Under the pieces are notes generated by a model. That model saw only the letters and a program-made list of their open reading frames with translations, made no database searches and had not been told where the DNA came from. Both the position numbers and the translations under genes were made by a program. Of a stretch of 64,000 bases of DNA, positions 43,173 through 57,524 are shown in pieces; the stretch's first letter is position 1; each line of letters begins with the position of its first letter. The stretch comes from an uncultured Saprospiraceae bacterium (GTDB lineage: Bacteria > Bacteroidota > Bacteroidia > Chitinophagales > Saprospiraceae). The DNA lies in NCBI GenBank assembly GCA_937980645.1, contig CALJPQ010000011.1, positions 1 to 64,000 on the forward strand. Direction: 5' to 3'.

Positions 43173-46100
43173 ATGCAGATTAAAGGTGTTGTACGCTTCT
43201 TCCTTATCGCGCTGACGGTTGTTTGCCTGTATCAGTACTTGCTCATCATCCCTACCAGCAATATTGAGAGCGCTGCCGCGCGCTATGCCGATGAACGCCA
43301 TGCCCAAAACCCGGCAGTTTCCTGGCAGACGCACTACAGTGCTTATCTGGACTCGCTATCGAGCGAAACGGTTTTTACCATTCCACTCATCAAAAAATTC
43401 ACCTACGCCGACCTCAAAAAGAGCCAGCTGGCTTTGGGTCTCGACCTGAAGGGCGGCATGAGCGTGTTGCTGCAGGTGGATTTGAAAGACTTTGTCCGAA
43501 ACCTGTCGGGCAACAGCACCGACCCGGCCTTTTTGGAAGCGTTGGAAAAGGCAGCGGCGATGCAAAAAACGCAACAAACAGATTTCATCACCCTCTTTGC
43601 GAATGCGTGGAAAGAAGTGGGTGGTGGCAAATCGCTTGCCTCGATTTTTGCCCGCAACGAGACTCTGCGCGGGCAGATCAACTTCGAGTCGCCCGATGCT
43701 GAGGTGATGCGCGTGATTCGCCAGTTGGCCAACACGACGGTGGACGAAACCTACAAGCGCCTCAAACAGCGCATTGACAAGCTCGGCGTAGTGCAGCCCA
43801 ACGTCAGCTTAGATGCTGCGCGCGACCTCATCTTAGTCGAGCTGCCGGGCATTGATAACCCTCAGCGTGCGCGCAACATGCTGCAAAAGAGCGCCAAACT
43901 GGAGTTCTGGGACACCTACCGCTTTGGCGATGAAAACATTCCGCAGGCGCTCGAAAACGCCGACAATCGCCTGAAAGCCCTCCTGGCCGGCGACACCACT
44001 CTGCTGGTTACCGTCAAGGATACCATCTACACCTACCCCACAGGCCCCGATGGTAAGCCGGACTCGTCGGCAACGCCGGAGATGAAAGTCGTGGATAAAC
44101 CCGCCACCCCGCAGGGCGATGGGCCGCTGTTCCGCCTGCTGACGCGCGCCAACGACCCGCGCAGCGTGGTCATCGGGTACGCCGACAAGAACAAGATGAA
44201 GGCCATCACCGAGATGCTCGAGCGCCCCGACATCAAAGCGCTGTTCCCAGTGGACCTGATGTTCCGCTGGAGCCTCAAGCCTGTGCCCGAGCGCGACGGC
44301 AATTCGTCTGTTGCTGGCAAATACGAACTGTATGCCCTCAAAAAGTGGCGCAACCAGGATAAGCCGCGCTTAGACGGCAGCATCGTTACACGCGCCAGCG
44401 AGCAACCCGACCCCAACACGGGCGAAGTAACCGTAAGCCTGGCGATGAACAACGAGGGCGCCCGTATCTGGGCCGAAATGACGCGCCAGGCTTATGAGGG
44501 CGGCAATCGCGAGATCGCTATTGTCCTCGACGACGAGGTCGTCAGTGCTCCGCGGGTCATCAATCCCATTGAGGGGGGCAACTCGTCTATTACGGGCGGC
44601 TTCACGCTCGACGAAGCTAAGGACTTAGCTAACATCCTCGAAGTGGGTAAGCTACCTGCTGGCACGCGCATCGTGCAGGAGAGTCAGGTAGGTCCATCGC
44701 TGGGCGCCGATAACATTCGCAAGTCGCTCATTGCCATGATCCTGTCGGTGGTGCTGCTGTGCGTTTTCATGATCGCTTACTACGCCCGCGGCGGTGTGGT
44801 GGCCGTCATTGCCCTGCTGGCCAACCTGTTCTTCATCATCGGCACGCTGGCCTCGATGGGTACTGTGCTGACACTGCCGGGCATCGCCGGTATCGTGCTG
44901 ACGCTGGCCACTGCCGTGGACGCTAACGTAATCATTTACGAACGCATCCGCGAGGAAATCCGGGGCGGCATGGAGGGTATCAAAGCCATTGCCACAGGCT
45001 TCAGCCGGGCACTGCCGGCCATTATTGACGCCAACGTAACCACCTTGCTCACGGCCTTTGTGCTCATCTACTTCGGCCTCGGCCCCATCAAAGGCTTCGG
45101 TACGGTGCTCATGGTTGGTATCTTCAGCACCATGTTCACTGCCGTGCTCGTCAGCCGACTCATGACCGAATGGTGGCTCGGCCGCGGCAAGGAGATGACC
45201 TACAGCTATCCCTGGTCGGAAAAATGGCTCGTCGGCGTCAACGTGGATTGGATCAGTAAACGCAAGTACGCCTACATTTTCTCCAGTGCCATCATTATCA
45301 TCGGTGTTGCTTCTTTCTTCTTGCGCGGCTTCGAATTGGGTGTGGACTTTAAGGGTGGCTACTCGTTCAACGTCAAGTTTGACCAGCCCGTCTCGTTGGA
45401 AAAGTTGCGCCCAGCGCTCTCGCAGGCCTTAGGCGGCAACCCGATTGTAAAGGCCATCAGCACCGAAAACACGTACAACATCACGACCTCGTACCTCATT
45501 GATGACACCAGCCCCGACGTAATGGACAAGGTCATCGCCAAACTGCACGAAGGCATCACCGCAGCGGGCTTTTCCACGAGCCTAGAGAACTTCAAGAGCA
45601 CCTCAGGTTCAGGTACCTATATCCTCTCCTCGAGCCAGGTCAGCCCAACAGTGGCTGATGACATCCGAGACTCCTCGTTCTCTGCTACCCTCTGGGCGCT
45701 GTCGCTCATCTTCCTGTACCTGCTCATCCGCTTCCGTCGCTGGCAGTTTTCATTAGGTGCCGTGTTAGCCCTGTTCCACGATGTGCTCATCACGCTGACG
45801 TTCTTCACGCTGCTGCACGGCATCGTGCCGTTCTCGTTGGAGATTGACCAGGCCATCATCGCCTGCATCCTGACGGTCATCGGTTACTCCGTGAACGATA
45901 CGGTGATCGTGTACGACCGCATCCGCGAGTTTATCAACACTTACATCGGGCGGCCTAAAGAGGAAGTGTTTAATATGGCCATCAACACTACGCTGAGCCG
46001 TACACTCATCACTTCGGGCACCACGCTGGCTGCTGCTTTAGTGCTCTTCCTTTTTGGTGGCGATGCCACCAAAGGCTTTGCTTTCGGTATGTCGGTGGGT

Positions 46101-46244
46101 ATTCTCTTTGGTACCTACTCCTCGGTCTTCGTCGCTTCCTCGCTGGTCGTTGACCTGACGCGCGAGCGCGTGCTGAGTGGTAAAGCCGTAGAACAAAAGC
46201 CTGCCACCACCACGCGAACTGCTGCTAAGCAAGTGAAGGCCTGA
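43173..46244 (+). CDS. secDF: Protein translocase subunit SecDF (fused)
   Basis: 1023 residues from the ATG at 43173. It is an inner-membrane, proton-driven accessory of the SecYEG translocon that helps pull secreted proteins out. The SecD half has a first helix, motif GLDLKGGMSVLLQVD near residue 90, a large periplasmic domain with an inserted segment, and helices with AVDANVIIYERIREE. The SecF half has GVDFKGGYSFNVKF near 730 and GYSVNDTVIVYDRIREF near 910. Both conserved aspartate-containing helix motifs are intact. The fusion is usual in Bacteroidota. Its promoter and terminator are clear, so it is a single-gene unit. Confidence 0.97.
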   Translation: MQIKGVVRFFLIALTVVCLYQYLLIIPTSNIESAAARYADERHAQNPAVSWQTHYSAYLDSLSSETVFTIPLIKKFTYADLKKSQLALGLDLKGGMSVLLQVDLKDFVRNLSGNSTDPAFLEALEKAAAMQKTQQTDFITLFANAWKEVGGGKSLASIFARNETLRGQINFESPDAEVMRVIRQLANTTVDETYKRLKQRIDKLGVVQPNVSLDAARDLILVELPGIDNPQRARNMLQKSAKLEFWDTYRFGDENIPQALENADNRLKALLAGDTTLLVTVKDTIYTYPTGPDGKPDSSATPEMKVVDKPATPQGDGPLFRLLTRANDPRSVVIGYADKNKMKAITEMLERPDIKALFPVDLMFRWSLKPVPERDGNSSVAGKYELYALKKWRNQDKPRLDGSIVTRASEQPDPNTGEVTVSLAMNNEGARIWAEMTRQAYEGGNREIAIVLDDEVVSAPRVINPIEGGNSSITGGFTLDEAKDLANILEVGKLPAGTRIVQESQVGPSLGADNIRKSLIAMILSVVLLCVFMIAYYARGGVVAVIALLANLFFIIGTLASMGTVLTLPGIAGIVLTLATAVDANVIIYERIREEIRGGMEGIKAIATGFSRALPAIIDANVTTLLTAFVLIYFGLGPIKGFGTVLMVGIFSTMFTAVLVSRLMTEWWLGRGKEMTYSYPWSEKWLVGVNVDWISKRKYAYIFSSAIIIIGVASFFLRGFELGVDFKGGYSFNVKFDQPVSLEKLRPALSQALGGNPIVKAISTENTYNITTSYLIDDTSPDVMDKVIAKLHEGITAAGFSTSLENFKSTSGSGTYILSSSQVSPTVADDIRDSSFSATLWALSLIFLYLLIRFRRWQFSLGAVLALFHDVLITLTFFTLLHGIVPFSLEIDQAIIACILTVIGYSVNDTVIVYDRIREFINTYIGRPKEEVFNMAINTTLSRTLITSGTTLAAALVLFLFGGDATKGFAFGMSVGILFGTYSSVFVASSLVVDLTRERVLSGKAVEQKPATTTRTAAKQVKA

Positions 46245-46272
46245 GGCTTTTATTTTTGAATAAATAATGCAG

Positions 46273-46315
46273 CCGGGCGGCTCCTGAGGATTGAAGGGGG
46301 CCGCCCGGTTTTTTT
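46273..46315 (+). terminator. secDF terminator
   Basis: CCGGGCGGC at 46273-46281 pairs exactly with GCCGCCCGG at 46300-46308, followed by seven T. It lies 28 bp past the stop. Confidence 0.9.
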
Positions 46316-46354
46316 GTGGTCAAAAACAGCCGCACCTCATCTCCCGCCCGGCAG

Positions 46355-46362
46355 TAACTTTG
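46355..46362 (+). promoter_or_regulatory. -7 box 6 nt before the EEP-family gene
   Basis: TAACTTTG, a perfect match, ends 6 nt before the ATG at 46369. The expected transcription start falls on or next to the A of the ATG, suggesting a leaderless message. Confidence 0.5.
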
Positions 46363-46368
46363 CTCGCC

Positions 46369-47214
46369 ATGTTTGGAAATGGTTGTCTGAATTGGGTCTC
46401 AGGTCTTTTCTTTTGGGCTATGGCGGCGCAGGCGCAGCCGTCTTTTTCTGTGCTGACCTACAACATCCGCTATGACAACCCTGCCGACGGGCAGAATGCC
46501 TGGTCGGAGCGGCGGCACTGGCTGGCCGATCAGTTGCGCTTTTACGCACCGGACATTTTCGGAGTACAGGAGGGGCTGAAGCACCAGCTGGACTTTCTGC
46601 AGGAGCAACTACCCGACTACGCCTGGGTAGGTGTAGGTCGCGACGATGGGCGTGAGGCCGGCGAGTACTCGGCACTTTTTTATCGCAAGCGGCGCTTTCG
46701 GGTGGAGCAGAGCGGTACGTTCTGGCTGTCGCCTACGCCGGAGCAAGCGTCAAAGGGCTGGGATGCCGCCCTGCCGCGCATCTGCACCTGGGCCTTGCTG
46801 GAAGACACGGTGGCCAAACACCGTCTGTGGGTCTTCAACACGCACTTTGACCACATCGGGCGCGAGGCGAGGCGCCAGTCGGCCTCGCTGTTGCTTATGC
46901 GCCTGTGGGAGATGAACCGCCCGCGCTACCCGGCCATCGTCATGGGTGACCTCAACGCCGGTCCCAACACGGAGCCGGTACAAATCCTCCTGCGCGAACT
47001 CTACGACACGCGCACGCGCAGCCAGGAGCCACCCTTCGGCCCTGACGGTACCTTCAACGGCTTCCGCTTCCACGAACCCGTGGAACTGCGCATTGACTAC
47101 ATTTTTACCACTGCCAACCTGCACACGCGCAAGTATGCCGTGCTCAGCGATTCAAAAAACTGCCGTTACCCATCGGACCACCTGCCGGTGTATGCAGTAC
47201 TGGAATACGAGTAG
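46369..47214 (+). CDS. Exported endonuclease/exonuclease/phosphatase-family protein
   Basis: 281 residues from the ATG at 46369, chosen because a signal peptide begins there (cleavage after AQA near residue 23) and a promoter box lies just upstream. All EEP-fold motifs are present: LTYNIRYDN, GVQEGL, NTHFDHIG, GDLNAGPN, DYIF and SDHLPVYAVL. The family includes nucleases, sphingomyelinases and inositol phosphatases. Secreted Bacteroidota members close to this one are phosphodiesterases or phosphatases of unknown substrate. It stands alone after the secDF terminator. Confidence 0.88.
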   Translation: MFGNGCLNWVSGLFFWAMAAQAQPSFSVLTYNIRYDNPADGQNAWSERRHWLADQLRFYAPDIFGVQEGLKHQLDFLQEQLPDYAWVGVGRDDGREAGEYSALFYRKRRFRVEQSGTFWLSPTPEQASKGWDAALPRICTWALLEDTVAKHRLWVFNTHFDHIGREARRQSASLLLMRLWEMNRPRYPAIVMGDLNAGPNTEPVQILLRELYDTRTRSQEPPFGPDGTFNGFRFHEPVELRIDYIFTTANLHTRKYAVLSDSKNCRYPSDHLPVYAVLEYE

Positions 47215-47283
47215 CTACCCAGCCCATCAACCCGCTTTTTGTCGCACAGATGAACTAAACACTGCAATTTTTTTGTGAACCCT

Positions 47284-47291
47284 TATTTTTG
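47284..47291 (+). promoter_or_regulatory. Promoter box for the outer-membrane protein gene
   Basis: TATTTTTG about 50 nt before the ATG at 47342. TTTTTTG nearby at 47269-47275 is too close to act as the -33 element. Confidence 0.45.
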
Positions 47292-47341
47292 TGGAAACAG
47301 CACCTGAGTGCGCTCCACTAATATCACCTAACTGCTGACTT

Positions 47342-48247
47342 ATGAGCAACCGCTACCTGCTTCTAACCTTTCTATTTTTCGGTCTACAAAGGGTTTGTGC
47401 GCAATTGCCCAACGATGCCCTGATGATGGCTAAAGGCCAAGGGTGCGTACTAACCCAGTACACCCATGCGCGCTGGGAAAATTACTGGGAAGGGCCGACA
47501 AAGCGCTCCAACCTCAATTTAGGTGTTGTTACGACGCAAAGCGCTATGTTGGGCTTTGGCTACGGGCTTTTGCGGCGGCTCAACGTCCTGGCCGCACTGC
47601 CGTACGTATGGACGAACAGTTCGGCTAGTTACTTACAAGGCCAGCGCGGTTTGCAAGATCTTTCGCTCTGGCTTAAGTATCAGATCTTTGAAGCGAACGC
47701 GGCTGGGGGCGAGGTACGCCTGCAAGCCACTGGGGGCCTATCCACCCCGGTCAGCAATTACGTCGCCGACTATATGCCGTTGAACATCGGTATGCAAAGC
47801 CGGACGGCCTCCCTGCGCGGCATTGCGAACTACACCCACGGCCAAGGATGGTACCTTACGCTGCAAGCCGGGCATACCTGGCGTAGCGACATTACGACCG
47901 ACCGCGATGCCTTTCTGTTTCACGACCAGCTCTACTACACCAACCGAATGCCGGTTCCCAACCTGCTCGACGCCACTGGGCGCTTAGGCTTCATCAACAA
48001 CCGCTTCCAGGCGGAAATCCAGCTGGACTATTTCACCGGCACCAGCGGCGACAATATCCGCTATAACGAGATGCCACAACCGACCAACTGCATGCGTGCC
48101 ACCACTGCCGGGATTTATGCCAAATACTTCCTATGGCAGGGGCTGGCCGTGCAAGCCGCCTATGGGCAGGTCTTAGGCGGACGGAATGTAGGCCAGGGCG
48201 TCATCTTTTCCAGCGGATTTTCGTACCTGTTCTATACGAACCGATAA
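47342..48247 (+). CDS. Probable outer-membrane beta-barrel protein
   Basis: 301 residues with a signal peptide of about 20 residues. The mature part alternates polar and hydrophobic residues in many strands (SNLNLGVVTTQSAMLGFGYG, VLAALPYVWT, RLQATGGLSTPVSNY, GWYLTLQAGHTWRS) and ends with an aromatic-rich strand (FSSGFSYLFY). These are features of porin-like barrels of the phenol-degradation/alginate-export transporter type. A solute channel is inferred; the substrate is unknown. It is 55 bp upstream of the haloperoxidase-like gene on the same strand and probably forms an operon with it. Confidence 0.7.
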   Translation: MSNRYLLLTFLFFGLQRVCAQLPNDALMMAKGQGCVLTQYTHARWENYWEGPTKRSNLNLGVVTTQSAMLGFGYGLLRRLNVLAALPYVWTNSSASYLQGQRGLQDLSLWLKYQIFEANAAGGEVRLQATGGLSTPVSNYVADYMPLNIGMQSRTASLRGIANYTHGQGWYLTLQAGHTWRSDITTDRDAFLFHDQLYYTNRMPVPNLLDATGRLGFINNRFQAEIQLDYFTGTSGDNIRYNEMPQPTNCMRATTAGIYAKYFLWQGLAVQAAYGQVLGGRNVGQGVIFSSGFSYLFYTNR

Positions 48248-48302
48248 TGGTTTATTTTCTTTTTCACCTCTATGTTTCAATTTTACATTGTAAAGGAATG
48301 CT

Positions 48303-49853
48303 ATGAACACTACGCCCTACCTTTGGTGGATGCTCACAAGCCTGGCTGTTCTTTTCTTGCTGGTGCGCTGCGAAAAAAGTCCGGAAAGCCCGGCAGCTGA
48401 ACCTTACCCGGAGACCAGTTTGGACGCTAACGGCGGCACGTGGAAAACCTGTGTGCTAACGAGCGGATCGGAAATATCAGTACCCGCTCCGGCAGCGCCC
48501 ACTTCTTCTGCATACTCACTGGAACTGAACAACTTGAAACAATATATGGCCACTGCCACACCCGAACAAAAGCGCTTGGCTCGCTTCTGGGGCGGCAACG
48601 CCGTACTACGCTGGCACGAAATTGCGCGTGAACTGGCCGCCCGCTACAACGTACCACCTAACTACAATCCCGACGGCAAGACATACCCCAACCCAGACCC
48701 AAACAACCCGGCTGCTTACCCGCGCTTTCCCTTTGCCAACCCGCCCTATACGGCGCGGGCGTTGGCTTTGTTGGCTGTGGCACAGTACGACGGCTTAGTG
48801 GCCGCCTGGCATGCTAAGTTTCAGCACAACCGGTTGGCTCCCTATAAATACGACTCCAGCATCGAGCCGCTTATTCCGACCAATGACTTGCCGGCCTATC
48901 CTTCGGAGGATGCCGTTATTGCAGTAGCCTCGTGCGAGCTGCTCAAGATGCTCTTCCCGGCAGAGAAGGGGTATTTAGATCGCCTGGCGGAAGAGCACAT
49001 CCAGAGCCGCCTATGGGCTGGTGCCAATGTGGAAAGCGACCTGCATGCGGGCCGAGTACTGGGGCAAGCTGTGGCTGAGCGTGTACTGGCCTACGCCCGC
49101 AATGACGGCATGGCCCGCGCTGGCGACCAGTCGAAGATGGACTCCATCCGAGCTGACGCTGCCAACCGTGGCATCCGCGAACAATGGCACAGCTTAGATA
49201 TTCCAGAGCGCCCGGCCATGCTCCCGCTATTTGGCTATGTGAAAACCTGGAACTTCGACGAAGCCACCAAAATCGCTCTGCGCCCGCCTATGCCGCCTAT
49301 GCCCGGCTCACCAGAGTTTGAGGCGGATATGGAAGAACTGCGCCGGATCACCAAAAACCGCACCCGCGAGCAGTTCCGCATCGCCGCCTATTGGGCTGAC
49401 GGACCTGGTTCCTATACCCCGCCCGGCCACTGGAACCGCCGCGCTGCGGAGCTCATCCAGGAAAAGCAATTCAACGAAATCCGCTCCGCTCGCGCCATGG
49501 CACTGGTGAATACCGCCCTGCACGATGCCGGCGTTACCTGCTGGGACGTCAAGTACCATTACATGATCATGCGACCCACCGAAGCCGATCGCGGCATCAA
49601 AACCAGCACGGGCATTCCAAACTTTCCGGCCTATACCTCTGGCCATTCTACCTTCTCAGGTGCCGGCGCCGAGGTGCTATCCTACCTCTTCCCCGACCAT
49701 GCCAGCAACCTGCAGGCAATGGCCAAAGAAGCCTCCGAGTCGCGTGTCTATGGCTGCATCCATTACCGCTTCGACTGCGAGGTAGGCCTCCAGGCTGGAC
49801 GTAAAGTAGGACAGTATGCTGTTCAGCGGGGTCGTACCGATGGATCGCAATAG
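48303..49853 (+). CDS. Vanadium-dependent haloperoxidase/PAP2-family lipoprotein
   Basis: 516 residues. The signal sequence ends with a lipobox-like LLVRC, so it is probably membrane-anchored outside the cytoplasm. The C-terminal part carries the acid phosphatase/haloperoxidase signature: K...RP (KYHYMIMRP), TSGHSTFSGA in place of the usual PSGH, and SRVYGCIHYRFD. These residues bind vanadate in haloperoxidases and phosphate in PAP2 phosphatases. The long helical N-terminal region is typical of bacterial vanadium-haloperoxidase homologues rather than lipid phosphatases. Whether it oxidises halides is unknown. It is probably co-transcribed with the outer-membrane protein. Confidence 0.88.
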   Translation: MNTTPYLWWMLTSLAVLFLLVRCEKSPESPAAEPYPETSLDANGGTWKTCVLTSGSEISVPAPAAPTSSAYSLELNNLKQYMATATPEQKRLARFWGGNAVLRWHEIARELAARYNVPPNYNPDGKTYPNPDPNNPAAYPRFPFANPPYTARALALLAVAQYDGLVAAWHAKFQHNRLAPYKYDSSIEPLIPTNDLPAYPSEDAVIAVASCELLKMLFPAEKGYLDRLAEEHIQSRLWAGANVESDLHAGRVLGQAVAERVLAYARNDGMARAGDQSKMDSIRADAANRGIREQWHSLDIPERPAMLPLFGYVKTWNFDEATKIALRPPMPPMPGSPEFEADMEELRRITKNRTREQFRIAAYWADGPGSYTPPGHWNRRAAELIQEKQFNEIRSARAMALVNTALHDAGVTCWDVKYHYMIMRPTEADRGIKTSTGIPNFPAYTSGHSTFSGAGAEVLSYLFPDHASNLQAMAKEASESRVYGCIHYRFDCEVGLQAGRKVGQYAVQRGRTDGSQ

Positions 49854-50052
49854 GCCAAAGACGCTGAGGTGCGGATCTTGTGCAAAGCAGATGCCTGTTG
49901 CAGCAACGGCTAAAAATTGAAACGGCTCTGGGCGCAGAAGGAAACATCCCTCTGCAACTGTGGGGTCCTAAAGGTAAAATTCCTGACAGGTAGAATTTCG
50001 CATAGGAACCGGGTGAATGCCGATTTTTACCCCTCGAAAAACGGCATGAGTG

Positions 50053-50628
50053 ATGCAACTGACCACATTTAAGGATATATCCCGCGCATTAAGCCCAGAG
50101 CTGCCCTCGGATCTGGGCACGATGGATCAGCATTTAGATTTCATCCTGCCCAAAGTAATACCGTATGGCGAAGACCTGCGCGAGGGGGAATTTTGGCTGG
50201 GTAAACGCTGGAAAGAGGTGCGCGATGACGAGGGCTTCCACGAGGCTATCCTGCACATTTTCAATGCGGGAGGAGAGTATTTGCTGTCTTTGGACGGCAA
50301 CGTGCTGAAAGGCACCTGGAAGCAATTAGGCACGAGTAATTCGCTCATTTTGGAGTTGGCCGGCAAAAGCGAGCTGTTCGACCTTCGCTTTTTGAACGCC
50401 GATTTTTTGGTGCTGACCAAGCACGGCGACCAGGTGCGCAAAGGGCAGCGCAAGTACTTTTTCTTAGTGCACGAGCCGGCCACACGCGGTTCTGGGGGGG
50501 AGCTGGACTGGCGAAGCCTGATGGAAAAGATGTTCAACATCTGGCGGGAGAACAGCATCGGCTTCGGCAGTTGGCTGCTTCTGGCAGTGGTTATTTCTGT
50601 TATTCTTTACTTATCCTTTTCAAAATGA
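50053..50628 (+). CDS. Tail-anchored protein of unknown function, coupled to a symporter
   Basis: 191 residues from the ATG at 50053; an adjacent GTG at 50050 is the alternative. It is soluble for most of its length, with no signal peptide, and has one C-terminal membrane helix (GFGSWLLLAVVISVILYLSF) ending at the stop, so it should be anchored with its bulk in the cytoplasm. No family recognised. Its TGA overlaps the ATG of the sodium symporter (ATGA), indicating translational coupling and a likely partner or regulator role for the transporter (inference). The 200 bp upstream show no clear promoter box. Confidence 0.7.
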   Translation: MQLTTFKDISRALSPELPSDLGTMDQHLDFILPKVIPYGEDLREGEFWLGKRWKEVRDDEGFHEAILHIFNAGGEYLLSLDGNVLKGTWKQLGTSNSLILELAGKSELFDLRFLNADFLVLTKHGDQVRKGQRKYFFLVHEPATRGSGGELDWRSLMEKMFNIWRENSIGFGSWLLLAVVISVILYLSFSK

Positions 50629-52340
50629 CGCCGATAGACTGGGCTGTGCTGGTGCTTGCGCTGGCAGGAGTGGTTATTTATGGCATCTGGAAAAGCCGCC
50701 ATATTGGCACTAGCAAGGACTTTCTGGCCGGCAAACGCGATTTACCGTGGTGGACCATTGGGCTGAGTATCATGGCCACACAAGCCAGCGCCATTACGTT
50801 TCTGAGCACCCCCGGGCAGGGGTTTGCTGACGGCATGGAGTTCGCTCAGTTTTACTTCGGTATGCCCATCGCCATGCTCATTCTGGTGGCATTTGTGTTG
50901 CCGGTGTACTATCGGCTGCGCGTAACGACGGCTTACGAGTATTTGGAGCACCGCTTCGACCGGCGTATGCGCACGCTGACCGCTTTGCTGTTTCTCACTC
51001 AACGCGGGGTAGCAGCAGCCATCAGTATTTATGCGCCAAGTATCATTCTGTGCGCCGTCTTTAGCTGGAATTTGGCCCTAACCAACGCACTTATGGCTAT
51101 TTTTGTCATCATTTACACCACTTCGGGTGGCAGCGCAGCCGTGAGCCGCACGCAGGAGCTGCAAATGAGCATCATGCTGGGTGGCCTCATTCTGGCCTTT
51201 GCCATCGCCCTGAATAGCCTGCCTGAAGGCGTTGGGTGGTCTGAAGCCTGGGCTGTAGCGGAAGCAACCGGCAAGACGCAAGTGGTGGACTGGTCGTTCG
51301 ACGTGCACGACCGCTACAACATCTGGTCGGGTGTTCTGGGAGCCACGTTTTTGTTCCTCTCCTATTTCGGTACCGACCAGAGTCAGGTGGGTCGTTACCT
51401 GTCGGGCAAGTCCTTACGCGAAAGCCGCATTGGACTGCTGTTCAATGGCTTTGTCAAAATCCCTATGCAGCTGCTGGTGCTGGGCGTAGGCGTCATGGTA
51501 TACGTTTTTTTTCAGTTCAATCCCGCGCCGCTGTATTTCCATGAAGCCAACCGAATAGCGGTGCGAAACACCCCCTACGAGGCCGCCTTCCGGCAATTGG
51601 AGGCTTGCAACGACAGCATTGCCCGCCTTAAACAGGCAACGCTCCGCGAGGCCACAACCACTCTGCACCAGAGCAACGGACAACTGCCCCAGCCCATTCG
51701 CCATCAACTGCAGCAATGGGATGCCGAGCGCAAAACCTTGCGCCAACAGGCCGAAGCCCTTGTCAAACAGGCACGCCCTGGCGCTGATCCTAAGGATAAG
51801 GACTTCGTGTTCATACACTTTATTCTCCAGTATGTGCCCGTCGGCCTGACGGGCCTGATGCTGGCCATGATCTTTTGCGCCTCATGGAGCACCACCGCCT
51901 CCGAACTCAGCGCCCTGACGGCCACTTCGGTATCCGATATCTATCGCCGATCCATTGTTACCGACCGCGACGACACGCACTATTTCCGCGCCTCGCGCTG
52001 GTTCACGGTGGGCTGGGGTATCTTTATTGTCGTGTTTGCCAGCTATGCTGACCTGTTTGAAAACCTCATCCAGGCAGTCAACATGATTGGGTCGGTGTTC
52101 TATGGAACTATTTTGGGCATCTTTTTTACAGCCTTCTTTTTGCCAAAAGTGAAGGGTACAGCAGTTTTTTGGGCTGCTGTCATCACTCAGGCCCTCATCC
52201 TGATACTCTTTTTTGGTGTAGATCGCGACGCCTACTTGTGGTACAATCCCTTGGGCTGTGGGTTGGTCATGGGCATCGGCTGGCTGTGGCAGGTGTTATC
52301 GAACCGGAACGCCTCTCGCACTGCGGCTCCGACGCAGTAG
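50625..52340 (+). CDS. Sodium:solute symporter (SSS family) with coiled-coil insertion
   Basis: 571 residues from the ATG that overlaps the previous stop. About 13 hydrophobic segments show SSS-family signatures (FLAGKRDLPWWTIGLSIMATQ, YLEHRFDRRMRTLTALLF and FLSYFGTDQSQVGRYLSGKS). A polar insertion of about 90 residues (roughly 325-410), rich in Gln, Glu and Arg and probably helical, separates two membrane segments. Such insertions occur in Bacteroidota SSS proteins near sialic acid or sugar genes. The substrate cannot be told here. It is an inner-membrane sodium-driven importer. Confidence 0.9.
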   Translation: MTPIDWAVLVLALAGVVIYGIWKSRHIGTSKDFLAGKRDLPWWTIGLSIMATQASAITFLSTPGQGFADGMEFAQFYFGMPIAMLILVAFVLPVYYRLRVTTAYEYLEHRFDRRMRTLTALLFLTQRGVAAAISIYAPSIILCAVFSWNLALTNALMAIFVIIYTTSGGSAAVSRTQELQMSIMLGGLILAFAIALNSLPEGVGWSEAWAVAEATGKTQVVDWSFDVHDRYNIWSGVLGATFLFLSYFGTDQSQVGRYLSGKSLRESRIGLLFNGFVKIPMQLLVLGVGVMVYVFFQFNPAPLYFHEANRIAVRNTPYEAAFRQLEACNDSIARLKQATLREATTTLHQSNGQLPQPIRHQLQQWDAERKTLRQQAEALVKQARPGADPKDKDFVFIHFILQYVPVGLTGLMLAMIFCASWSTTASELSALTATSVSDIYRRSIVTDRDDTHYFRASRWFTVGWGIFIVVFASYADLFENLIQAVNMIGSVFYGTILGIFFTAFFLPKVKGTAVFWAAVITQALILILFFGVDRDAYLWYNPLGCGLVMGIGWLWQVLSNRNASRTAAPTQ

Positions 52341-52410
52341 TCGCTTTCGAGTCTCGAATTGGCATCTCTGTTAAGCAAGAGTCGCCTCTGGGAAGAGTCT
52401 AGAAAACTGA

Positions 52411-52445
52411 GGGCCTGCCTTCTGTCAGGCAGGCCCGGTTTGAAA
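52411..52445. terminator. Hairpin between the symporter and katG
   Basis: GGGCCTGCCT at 52411-52420 pairs exactly with AGGCAGGCCC at 52427-52436. It is followed by GGTTTG (plus strand) or TCAGTTTTC (minus strand). It sits between convergent genes and may serve both, though the T-runs are weak. Confidence 0.5.
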
Positions 52446-52519
52446 AATTCCCGTATGTCGTCGAGAACGTCTTGAGTCGAAGGATAACAGCAAGCGACCA
52501 AGGGCCGCATTTGGAGCGG

Positions 52520-54727
<2,208 letters not shown>

Positions 54728-54853
54728 TTATAGGATGAACGATGACGTGTCTGGCCTTCTCGTAGCACACGGCTTTGAAGGACGGCTCAAAACTACGCCC
54801 ATCCAAGCCATAAAAAAAACCGATATTTTTTATCGGGCAATAGATTTTATCAA

Positions 54854-54861
54854 TAACTTTG
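54854..54861 (+). promoter_or_regulatory. Candidate oxyR promoter box
   Basis: TAACTTTG on the plus strand, about 120 nt before the oxyR ATG at 54982. All three palindromes lie downstream of it and would be transcribed in the leader. Confidence 0.4.
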
Positions 54862-54875
54862 CCAGCACTGTACCT

Positions 54876-54972
54876 GCCAAACAAGTTTGGCGGAGTGTCT
54901 TTGGGTTATAACATACTATCTAGGCTTAGACGACCAAACAAGTTTGGTCGTTACCGGGCTAAACAAGTTTGG
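54876..54972. promoter_or_regulatory. Three CCAAAC-AA-GTTTGG palindromes between katG and oxyR
   Basis: Copies at 54876-54891, 54930-54951 (arms of 10 bp, ACGACCAAAC/GTTTGGTCGT) and 54957-54972 (one mismatch) share the core AAACAAGTTTGG. Centres are 57 and 25 bp apart, and the last ends 9 bp before the oxyR ATG. This fits multiple operators for a dimeric regulator, presumably OxyR itself or a second peroxide regulator. Each copy also contains CAAGTTTG, one base from a -7 box. Confidence 0.55.
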
Positions 54973-54981
54973 CCGCTACGG

Positions 54982-57452
<2,471 letters not shown>

Positions 57453-57524
57453 TTAGCGCATTTTAGCATTGGGCTTACCTTAGCTGTGCCTCCTTTTTTA
57501 CGGCAGCATATTGTCCGCACTACG

